NCBI GenBank assembly: GCA_016200025.1
Contig: JACQFO010000122.1
Span: 1-6,199 of the forward strand
DNA: 6,199 bases
DNA from: Nitrososphaerota archaeon
GTDB taxonomy: Archaea; Thermoproteota; Nitrososphaeria; Nitrososphaerales; Gagatemarchaeaceae
Reading direction: 5' to 3'
Positions 1 through 6,167 of the stretch are shown here, piece after piece. The position numbers and the translations under genes were made by a program. Under the pieces are notes generated by a model. The model was not told the DNA's origin, did not search any database, and worked only from the letters and a program-made list of their open reading frames with translations. The number at the start of each line of letters is the position of its first letter. The first letter of the stretch is position 1.

Positions 1-1089
1 AGCCACAACTTCGTTTCTGAGGGCCTGGTAGTTCACAACAGTGGCGACCTCGTCCCGTCTGCGCACATGGCACTGACAATGATCGGGGAGGGCAAGGCCT
101 ACAGACGGCGCAAGCTCATGGACTCCCACAGGGCCTTGGCTGCTTCCAGGCTCAAGCACGTCGTGCTCCAGGCAAAGGAGGGCCTGGCCATGATCAACGG
201 CACATGCTTTACAGCCTCTCTAGGCTGCCTTGCTGTCCACCGCGGAACCCTCCTCTTAGACGCCGCCAACTCGGCCGCAGCGCTCACCGCCGAGGTCACC
301 GGCGCCTGCTCCCAGTCCTTCGACGAAAGACTCACCGGCCTGAAGTCCGACCCCGGCCAGGCCTTCGTCGCACGTAGGATCAGGACGATGCTGAAGGACA
401 GCCTCAGAGTTCGCGCGGAGCCGGTGCCCCAGGACCCCTATTCCATCCGCTGCGTGCCCCAGGTCCATGGTTCATTGAAGGATGCCCTGGACTTCACCGA
501 AAAGGTTGTGGTCAACGAGATGAATTCGGTCTCCGACAACCCCGTCCTCCTCGAGGATGGCGAGTTCATGCACGGAGGCAACTTCCACGCGCAGCCGGTC
601 GCGATGGCCTCCGACCTTCTTTCCGTCGCCATCTCGTACCTCGGAGTGATTTCGCTCGCGCGGACCAGCATCCTTCTCTCAAAGACCCCGCCCGAGACCA
701 AGTACATGGCAGGGAAGCCAGGCCTCGAGTCAGGCCTCATGATTCTGCAGTACACGGCCACCGCCCTCGCAGCCGACAACGCCAAGAACGTCTATCCCCA
801 GTCCGCCTACCCAGCCAACGTCTCCGGCGGAGTCGAAGACCACGCGAGCCACGGCGTCAACGCGGGGATGAAGGCTCTGGTCGTCGCCAGGAACGTCTCC
901 AAGATCCTCGCCATCGAGCTGATATGCGCTTCGAACGTCCTGGGGTCAGACGAAAGCGGAATCTCAGAACATTCCGTGGGAGTCTGCGCCTCCATCAGGG
1001 GCGTCTCGCCCCTCCTCCACGGGGACAGGTCACAGGGCGAGGAGATCGAGAGACTCGCGGGCCTCGTCACTTCAGGCAAGCTGCCCTAG
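1..1089 (+). CDS. hutH: Histidine ammonia-lyase (HutH), 5'-truncated by the window edge
   Basis: Catalyses non-oxidative deamination of L-histidine to trans-urocanate and ammonia, the first step of histidine degradation; cytoplasmic homotetramer in characterised relatives. The frame is open from base 1, so the ATG at 67 is internal; about 362 residues are present and roughly the first 130 are missing. Spacing of active-site residues matches Pseudomonas putida HutH closely. The MIO-forming serine is fragment residue 14, followed by SGDL; then N66 in INGT (P. putida N195), Q144/Y147/R150 in QDPYSIR (Q277/Y280/R283), F195 in GGNFH (F329) and E279 in VEDH (E414). Oddities: the MIO triad reads N-S-G instead of A-S-G, and the loop before the conserved Glu lacks the usual N-Q. 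The stop overlaps that of hutI. A related aromatic amino-acid lyase is possible, but the neighbouring hutI and hutU favour histidine. The substrate-binding His (H83 equivalent) lies outside the window. Confidence 0.92.
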   Translation, partial: SHNFVSEGLVVHNSGDLVPSAHMALTMIGEGKAYRRRKLMDSHRALAASRLKHVVLQAKEGLAMINGTCFTASLGCLAVHRGTLLLDAANSAAALTAEVTGACSQSFDERLTGLKSDPGQAFVARRIRTMLKDSLRVRAEPVPQDPYSIRCVPQVHGSLKDALDFTEKVVVNEMNSVSDNPVLLEDGEFMHGGNFHAQPVAMASDLLSVAISYLGVISLARTSILLSKTPPETKYMAGKPGLESGLMILQYTATALAADNAKNVYPQSAYPANVSGGVEDHASHGVNAGMKALVVARNVSKILAIELICASNVLGSDESGISEHSVGVCASIRGVSPLLHGDRSQGEEIERLAGLVTSGKLP

Positions 1090-2327
1090 TCGTTCTGTGC
1101 CCAGGCTTCCCTTCCGCCCTTGAAGACTTTCTTCACGTATCGTCCTCCGACCCTGTAGGGCAGAAACCCATGGTTCGGCAGACCATGAACGACGAAGTCA
1201 GCCGCAGAACCGGGAGCGAGCAGGCCCAGGTCTTCCCTCCCCAGGCCCCGTGCCGCCTCCCTCGTGAACCCCAGGAGCGCCCGTGCGGGAGACAGCCTCA
1301 TACCCGCACAGGCGAGACTCATCACAATCTGGGGCGATTCGACCCACGAGTTCGGGCTCAGGTCCGTACCCAGGGCCACCCTGCACCCGGCCCCGAGGAT
1401 CATCCTAGCATCCGCATAGGGAATTCCTGAGAACAGCGAGGTCCCTGGAAGAAGGACCGCGGTGACCCCGGCCTCCGCCATCTTCCTGATGCCCTCGGGT
1501 TCGCTCCTTCCGAGGTGGTCGGCAGAAACGCATCCCGCCTCCGCTGCGAGATACGCGCCCCCCGACTCCGAGAACTCGTCGGCGTGGACCTTGCATCCGA
1601 ACCCCAGGAGCTTTGAAGCCTTGAGGTACCTAGAGCACTCCTCCCTCGAAAAGACGCCTTCCTCGCAGAAGCAGTCCGAGAAGGCCGGCTTGTCCTTCAT
1701 CTTGGCAACTCGCGGCAGCATCTCGCCCACGACCTGGCGCACGTACTCCCCGACGCTCCCTGCTTCGGCTGGCGTCGAATGAAGGCCCATCAGGGTCGGC
1801 ACCACCTCCACTCCCCTAGCCTCCGCCCTCAACATCCTGAGAGCTGAGACCATCCTCAACTCCTCCCTGACCGACTGCCCGTACCCGGTCTTCACCTCAG
1901 CCGTAGTCACCCCGTTCCTCATCAGTTGGGCGAGCCTGCCCAGAGACTCTCTGACTACGGCCTCGCTCGTCGCCGCCCTCGTCTCCCGGACCGTCCTTGC
2001 GATCCCGCCTCCACTCCTGAGAATCTCGGTGTAGCTCTCCCCGGCGACCTTGCGCTTCAGTTCATCCTCCCGGCTCCCGGCGAAGAGCAGGTGAGTGTGA
2101 GGGTCGACGAAGCCCGGGGTGACAAGGGACCCGTGCGCATCGACGACCTTGGCCGGCCGCCCGAACGTCTTCCTCCTGTACTCCCTGGTCGTTCCCACCC
2201 AGCTGACCTTCCCTCGCTCGGCGACGAAGGCCCCGTCCTCTATGATGCCCAGCTGTTCCACATCTGGCGCTCGACGGGCGCCCGCGCATGTCACCAGCTC
2301 CCCAGCATTGATCAAAGCAAGGCTCAT
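1086..2327 (-). CDS. hutI: Imidazolonepropionase (HutI)
   Basis: Hydrolyses 4-imidazolone-5-propionate to N-formimino-L-glutamate, the third step of histidine degradation; cytoplasmic metal-dependent amidohydrolase. At 413 residues it has the usual family length. Visible motifs: metal ligands H77 and H79 in DPHTH, followed by FAGSREDE; K146-TGYG; H183 in the substrate loop LMGLHSTPAE; H248 and E251 in HADEF; H271 in SADH; and metal-ligand D322 in LGTDLSPNSW. The C-terminal LAPGSAADFVV closes the composite beta-sandwich seen in amidohydrolases. The ATG at 2327 is the first possible start: the frame upstream has no ATG, GTG or TTG before an in-frame TAA at 2402-2400. A GGAG sits only 3 bases before the ATG, too close for a normal ribosome site. 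The gene is divergent from hutU and convergent with hutH. TDLSPN replaces the more common TDxNPG, with the metal-binding Asp kept. Confidence 0.95.
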   Translation of the reverse strand: MSLALINAGELVTCAGARRAPDVEQLGIIEDGAFVAERGKVSWVGTTREYRRKTFGRPAKVVDAHGSLVTPGFVDPHTHLLFAGSREDELKRKVAGESYTEILRSGGGIARTVRETRAATSEAVVRESLGRLAQLMRNGVTTAEVKTGYGQSVREELRMVSALRMLRAEARGVEVVPTLMGLHSTPAEAGSVGEYVRQVVGEMLPRVAKMKDKPAFSDCFCEEGVFSREECSRYLKASKLLGFGCKVHADEFSESGGAYLAAEAGCVSADHLGRSEPEGIRKMAEAGVTAVLLPGTSLFSGIPYADARMILGAGCRVALGTDLSPNSWVESPQIVMSLACAGMRLSPARALLGFTREAARGLGREDLGLLAPGSAADFVVHGLPNHGFLPYRVGGRYVKKVFKGGREAWAQND

Positions 2328-2396
2328 GGCTCCATGCCCCGACGGTTCGGCCAGTCCAATCGTGATAAGGCTTCCCGGCCCTCGACTCGGCCTGAA

Positions 2397-2406
2397 CTCT
2401 TAAATC
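2397..2406 (+). promoter_or_regulatory. Putative archaeal TATA box for hutU
   Basis: The sequence CTTAAATC (2399-2406) resembles the archaeal TATA/box A element. Its centre lies about 25-26 bases before the GTG of hutU at 2428, which is the normal distance from a TATA box to the transcription start. Initiation would therefore fall at or next to the start codon and give a leaderless mRNA, consistent with no good Shine-Dalgarno sequence upstream. The position is read from the sequence; promoter activity is inferred. Confidence 0.55.
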
Positions 2407-2407
2407 G
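2398..2407 (-). promoter_or_regulatory. Possible TATA box for hutI on the opposite strand
   Basis: Read on the minus strand the same island gives GATTTAAGAG, also TATA-like. Initiation about 26 bases further on would lie near 2376 and leave a leader of about 49 bases before the hutI ATG. A weaker alternative is CCTTATCAC (about 2361-2370 on the minus strand), which would place the start near 2340 with a leader of about 12 bases. The sequence alone does not decide between them. Confidence 0.35.
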
Positions 2408-2427
2408 ACAGAAGGGTTCCAAAACCT

Positions 2428-4083
2428 GTGCAAGAGCACGCCGTCAGGGCCCCCAGAGGTCCGGAGATTTCGTGCAAGGGTTGGCACCAGGAGGCGGCCC
2501 TGAGGATGCTGATGAACAACCTCGACCCAGAAGTCGCAAAGGACCCCGAACGCCTGATAGTCTACGGAGGAACGGGCAAGGCCGCCAGAAACTGGCCCGC
2601 CTACGAAGCCATAGTCAAGTCTCTCAAATCCCTCGAAAACGACGAGACCCTCATCATACAGTCGGGAAAGCCTGTCGGCATATTCAGGACGACTCCCTCA
2701 GCGCCGAGAGTCCTGATCTCCAACGCGATGCTCGTGCCCAAGTGGGCCGACTGGGCCTACTTCAGGGAGCTCGAGGAGCGCGGCCTGACGATGTATGGTC
2801 AGATGACCGCAGGCAGCTGGATGTACATCGGGACCCAGGGAATCCTCCAGGGCACCTACGAGACGCTCGCAGCCGTCGCTTCAAGGCATTTTGGGGGTTC
2901 GCTGAGGGGAAGGGTCGTCCTCACCTCGGGCCTCGGAGAGATGGGCGGAGCCCAGCCTCTCGCGGTGACTATGAACGACGGCGTCGCCGTGGTCGTCGAG
3001 GTCGACCGCCGCGCCGTCCAGAGGCGCCTCGACAAGGGGTACTGCGACATGGCGGTGGAAGACCCCCAAGAGGCGCTCGACCTGGCCCGTGGCGCCGCCA
3101 AGGAAGGCAAGGCCCTCTCAATCGCCCTGCTCGGCAACGCGGCCGAGGTGCTTCCCGATTTCCTGGAGAACGGGTTCGCCCCCGACGTGGTGACCGACCA
3201 GACAGCGGCCCACGACCTTCTCGAGGGCTACATACCCAAGGGCCTCACCGCCGCGGAGGCCGCGGACCTCCGCGCCTCGGACCCGGCCGAATACCTCAGG
3301 CGTTCGACGTCTTCCATTGCATCTCACATGCGAGCCCTCCTCGGCTTTCAGTCGAAAGGTGCCGTCGCCTTCGAGTACGGCAACAACATCAGGAAGATGG
3401 CGAAGGACGCCGGAGTCGGAGACGCCTTCAAGGTACCCGGGTTCGTGCCGGAGTACATCAGGCCGCTCTTCTGCGAAGGCAGAGGCCCCTTCCGCTGGGT
3501 CGCGCTATCCGGAAAGCCCGAAGACATCTATGCCACGGACGAAGCTCTCCTTCGGGATTTCGCGGACAATCAATCACTCGTGAGGTGGATCAACAAAGCC
3601 CACGAAAGGGTCCAGTTCCAGGGCCTCCCCGCAAGGGTCTGCTGGCTGGGCTACGGCGAGAGGGCCAGGTTCGGCAAGACGATCAACAGGATGGTGAAGG
3701 ACGGCGCGATCTCCGCGCCTGTCGTGATTGGCAGGGACCACCTGGACTCGGGCTCAGTCGCTTCCCCGTACAGGGAAACAGAAGGGATGAAGGACGGCTC
3801 CGACGCAATCGCGGACTGGCCAATCCTGAACGCCCTCCTCAACGCAGTCTCCGGCGCATCCTGGGTCTCTGTCCACCACGGCGGCGGCGTCGGCATCGGC
3901 TACTCGATTCACGCTGGCCTCGCGGTCCTGGCCGACGGTACCGAGGAAGCAGACAGGCGGATTGCCTCGGCCCTCACCAACGACCCAGGCCTCGGAGTCG
4001 CGCGCCATGCGGACGCGGGCTACGAAGAGGCTCAGAAGACGGCCAGGGACAGGGGCGTCAAGATTCCGATGGGCTCGGGATAG
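2428..4083 (+). CDS. hutU: Urocanate hydratase (HutU)
   Basis: Adds water to urocanate to give 4-imidazolone-5-propionate, the second step of histidine degradation; a cytoplasmic homodimer that uses tightly bound NAD+ as an electrophile. Its 551 residues compare with about 557 in P. putida, and identity to the family is obvious throughout. Near the N-terminus are APRGPEISCKGW and the EAALRMLMNNLDP block, then YGGTGKAARNW. The NAD-binding GLGEMGGAQ is at residues 168-176. The catalytic cysteine is Cys405 in RVCWLGYG (P. putida Cys410). GRDHLDSGSVASPYRETE, WVSVHHGGGVGIG and RHADAGYEEA follow near the C-terminus. Translation starts at GTG 2428: an in-frame TAA at 2401 leaves no earlier start, and the next ATG would remove conserved N-terminal sequence. 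No convincing Shine-Dalgarno is present, fitting a leaderless mRNA. The 3' end overlaps the convergent DedA-family gene by 26 bases. Confidence 0.98.
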   Translation: MQEHAVRAPRGPEISCKGWHQEAALRMLMNNLDPEVAKDPERLIVYGGTGKAARNWPAYEAIVKSLKSLENDETLIIQSGKPVGIFRTTPSAPRVLISNAMLVPKWADWAYFRELEERGLTMYGQMTAGSWMYIGTQGILQGTYETLAAVASRHFGGSLRGRVVLTSGLGEMGGAQPLAVTMNDGVAVVVEVDRRAVQRRLDKGYCDMAVEDPQEALDLARGAAKEGKALSIALLGNAAEVLPDFLENGFAPDVVTDQTAAHDLLEGYIPKGLTAAEAADLRASDPAEYLRRSTSSIASHMRALLGFQSKGAVAFEYGNNIRKMAKDAGVGDAFKVPGFVPEYIRPLFCEGRGPFRWVALSGKPEDIYATDEALLRDFADNQSLVRWINKAHERVQFQGLPARVCWLGYGERARFGKTINRMVKDGAISAPVVIGRDHLDSGSVASPYRETEGMKDGSDAIADWPILNALLNAVSGASWVSVHHGGGVGIGYSIHAGLAVLADGTEEADRRIASALTNDPGLGVARHADAGYEEAQKTARDRGVKIPMGSG

Positions 4084-4885
4084 CCGCTCCCCGCCCTCTG
4101 TACCACCCATAGACGAAGTAGGCGACGTACAGTGCCGCGACGGCGGCCACTCCGGCGAAGATCGCCTCGACCAAGGATGACGTCGAGCTGAAGACCTCAT
4201 CCCAGAGCGGCCCTGCCAGGTATCCCGCGTAGATCAGCGCAGCCGACCAGGCGAGGCATCCTGCCGTCGTCAACAGCACGAAGGGCCTCAGGCCCATTCT
4301 GAAGAGCCCCGCGGGGAGCGAGATCACCGTCCTCAGGGCAGGAACGAACCTTGCCGCGAAGACCGTCCACCTTCCCGACCTCTCGAACCAAACCTCAGCC
4401 CTGTCCAGGCCTCCGTGCCCGACCCCGAAGGCCTTCAACATCCTAGCGACAAAGGGCCTGCCCAGGAATCTTGCGAGGTAGTAGTCGAAGAGGGCGCCGG
4501 CCAGGCTCGCTGCCGTAGCCACAGCAAGCGCGCCTGTGAAGTCCATCGCCCCCAGATACACCAGATATCCTGCAAACGGCAGGACCACTTCGCTTGGAAT
4601 CGGAAGCGACGCGCTTTCAAGTGCCATCAGTACGAAGAGGCCAACGTACCCGGCGTTCCTCATGAAGTCCAGGAGGCTCGAGGTGGACAGGACCCCTCCG
4701 CCCGTCCCCGAGAGCAGCTCGTCGAACGGCAGTTTCACAAGATGGGTCGTCTCCAACACCCCAATCAGAAGTGCGGCTACCGCGAGAACCAAGATGTACC
4801 TGTTCCTCGGCACGATTGGCGGCTGACCCCCCAGGGGCACTTCGGGTTCGACCTTAGAGCTTCTGAAGTATCGGAGGGCGGACAA
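4058..4885 (-). CDS. DedA-family (SNARE-associated/VTT domain) membrane protein
   Basis: Polytopic membrane protein of the DedA superfamily. Some bacterial members move undecaprenyl phosphate across the membrane and eukaryotic VTT relatives scramble phospholipids; the substrate of this one is unknown. It has 275 residues. Hydrophobic segments lie at about 30-48, 79-113 (partly re-entrant), 118-136, 201-223 and 238-259. Family signatures are E90-xxx-PIPSE99 in the first re-entrant region, FDYYLARFLGR near 133-143, and the second motif FAARFVPALRTVISLPAG around 176-193 with R185. The longest frame starts at TTG 4885, four bases after the upstream HMG-CoA reductase stop, without a Shine-Dalgarno sequence. 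GTG codons at residues 16 and 25 are alternative starts; the latter has GGGGGGTCA about 10 bases upstream and still precedes the first membrane segment. It is probably co-transcribed with the reductase gene. Its last 26 bases overlap the end of hutU in antisense. Confidence 0.88.
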   Translation of the reverse strand: MSALRYFRSSKVEPEVPLGGQPPIVPRNRYILVLAVAALLIGVLETTHLVKLPFDELLSGTGGGVLSTSSLLDFMRNAGYVGLFVLMALESASLPIPSEVVLPFAGYLVYLGAMDFTGALAVATAASLAGALFDYYLARFLGRPFVARMLKAFGVGHGGLDRAEVWFERSGRWTVFAARFVPALRTVISLPAGLFRMGLRPFVLLTTAGCLAWSAALIYAGYLAGPLWDEVFSSTSSLVEAIFAGVAAVAALYVAYFVYGWYRGRGAAIPSPSES

Positions 4886-4889
4886 CGGG

Positions 4890-6167
4890 CTACGCTGTGG
4901 TCTTCTTCGCCATCTGTTCGACGAGCTCCTTCGCCCTGTCGAACCTTATCTTCTTCTCTTCTATCATCCTCTTGGCGACTTCTTCCACCATCTCCCCCGT
5001 GGCTCCTGCTGAAACCGCGATGTTCCTTGCGTGCAGCTTCATGTGTCCCTTTTGAATCCCCTCGCTTGCCAATGCCCTAAGGGCTGCGAAGTTCTGCGCA
5101 AGCCCGACCGCTGCCATCACCTCAGCGAGCTCGGTCGCGCTCTTCGGCCCCACTATCTTGATCGCCACCCTCGCCGCAGGGTGCGTCCTCGCAGCCCCTC
5201 CCACCAGCCCCACAGCCATCGGCATCTCCAGCACGCCCACCAGGTCCCCCTCCTTGTTCTTCTCCCAGGTCGTCAGTGGCTTGTACCTCCCGGTCCTGGA
5301 CGCGAAGCTGTGCGCTCCAGCCTCCAGCGCCCTTATGTCCTGGCCACAGGCTATGGCCACCGCGACCACCCCGTTCATTATCCCCTTGTTGTGAGTCGCG
5401 CAGCGGTAGGGGTCGGCATCCGCAAAAGCGTAGGCGTACACTACCCCGTCGACGACATCCTCTCCCCCCATCGCCTCCTTGTCAAAGACCGCCGAGGCCT
5501 TCACGAGCCTCCTGTCGGCGAGGTTGGATATGATCCTCAGCAGGACCCTTCCTCCAGTGATCTCCTCGACCATGGGCGCCACAGCCTCCGCCATGGTGTT
5601 GACCGCATTGGCACCCATAGCATCGCCCGTGTTCACGATCAGCTCGGCTACGACCATCGGGCCCTTGATCGAGGAGAGGACCTTCACGTTGACGTCCTTC
5701 GCCCCTCCCCCCAATGAGACGAGCATCGGGTCCTGGTCGTTCGCCTTCTTCATGATCTCCAGCTTCTTCTCTAGAAGCTTCGTCTTCGCGCCTTCCGGGT
5801 CTCCGACCTCCACAATCTGGATCTGGCCGATCATCACCGGACCGGTGTTAGTCACCGTGAACCCTCCCTTGACCCTCGCCATCTTCGCCGCGTTGCTCGC
5901 GGCCGCCACCACCGATGGTTCCTCCAACGCCATGGGGACCAGGTAGTCCTTTCCGTTGATCCGGAAGTTCGTGGCCACGCCCATCGGGATGGTGATCCCG
6001 CCCACGACGTTCTCGATCATCCTGTCAGCCACGTCCGCGGGGAGACCGCCGGTTTCTGAGAGCGTCTTCGCCTCCTCTTCTGTGAGGTTGGCGAGCTTCC
6101 TCACGACCTTGAGCCTCTCCTCGATGGAGAGCCTGTAGAAACCTGGTACTTCGGACGACTCTTTCAT
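4890..6167 (-). CDS. mvaA: Hydroxymethylglutaryl-CoA reductase, class II (degradative type)
   Basis: Interconverts HMG-CoA and mevalonate with NAD(P)H. In archaea this is the committed step toward isoprenoid membrane lipids, quinones and polyprenyl carriers, so a biosynthetic role is likely despite the 'degradative' family name. It has 425 residues against 428 in Pseudomonas mevalonii. Catalytic residues align almost without shift: E83 in LEEPSVVAAASNAAKM, K261 in THNKGIMNG, D277 in CGQDIRALEAGAHS and H379 in KLHARNIAVSAGA. ENVVGG (52-57) is the CoA-binding loop and DAMGANAVNT (182-191) the dinucleotide-binding motif. The shortness, the PGFYRLSIEERL start and no N-terminal membrane domain place it in class II rather than class I. 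The ATG at 6167 fits homologue N-termini; the frame stays open to the window edge but holds no further ATG, GTG or TTG there. Cofactor preference cannot be read here. An archaeal gene of this type could also be named hmgA. Confidence 0.97.
   Translation of the reverse strand: MKESSEVPGFYRLSIEERLKVVRKLANLTEEEAKTLSETGGLPADVADRMIENVVGGITIPMGVATNFRINGKDYLVPMALEEPSVVAAASNAAKMARVKGGFTVTNTGPVMIGQIQIVEVGDPEGAKTKLLEKKLEIMKKANDQDPMLVSLGGGAKDVNVKVLSSIKGPMVVAELIVNTGDAMGANAVNTMAEAVAPMVEEITGGRVLLRIISNLADRRLVKASAVFDKEAMGGEDVVDGVVYAYAFADADPYRCATHNKGIMNGVVAVAIACGQDIRALEAGAHSFASRTGRYKPLTTWEKNKEGDLVGVLEMPMAVGLVGGAARTHPAARVAIKIVGPKSATELAEVMAAVGLAQNFAALRALASEGIQKGHMKLHARNIAVSAGATGEMVEEVAKRMIEEKKIRFDRAKELVEQMAKKTTA

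Larger units (their letters stand above)
2328..2427. promoter_or_regulatory. Divergent hutI-hutU intergenic promoter region
   Basis: This 100-base gap is the only substantial non-coding stretch in the window and must carry the promoters of both hutI (leftward) and hutU (rightward). It holds an AT-rich island at about 2395-2405 in otherwise GC-rich DNA. The TTAA core of that island provides an in-frame stop for both flanking reading frames: TAA at 2401-2403 on the + strand and at 2402-2400 on the - strand. This limits how far either gene can be extended. No clear inverted-repeat operator was found. Confidence 0.75.

Noticed and set aside
67..69. ATG at 67 as the start of hutH.
   Set aside because: The frame is open to base 1 and codes for the MIO-forming Ser-Gly-Asp just before it, so this Met is internal.
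1090..1180. A T-rich transcription terminator after hutH or after hutU.
   Set aside because: No run of five or more T residues or a stable stem with a T tract was seen after either stop; both genes run directly into the opposite gene.
924..1430. A 168-codon frame crossing the hutH-hutI junction on the + strand.
   Set aside because: Low-complexity Arg/Pro-rich product overlapping the ends of two well-supported genes in the wrong frame.
2376..2391. GGCC-(8 bases)-GGCC in the divergent promoter region, considered as an operator or hairpin.
   Set aside because: Only the four-base arms pair, and GGCC is self-complementary and common in GC-rich DNA.
1926..4112. A 728-codon open frame on the + strand spanning the antisense of hutI and a shifted frame of hutU.
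   Set aside because: Its translation is rich in Arg, Pro and Gly with no recognisable domain, and it overlaps two unmistakable enzymes. Lack of stops follows from GC-rich third positions.
5031..5717. Open frames of 228 and 155 codons antisense to the HMG-CoA reductase gene (5031-5717 and 5479-5946).
   Set aside because: They mirror the real gene's codon bias, show no domain and have no promoter or ribosome-site signal. The opposite strand has exact catalytic motifs.
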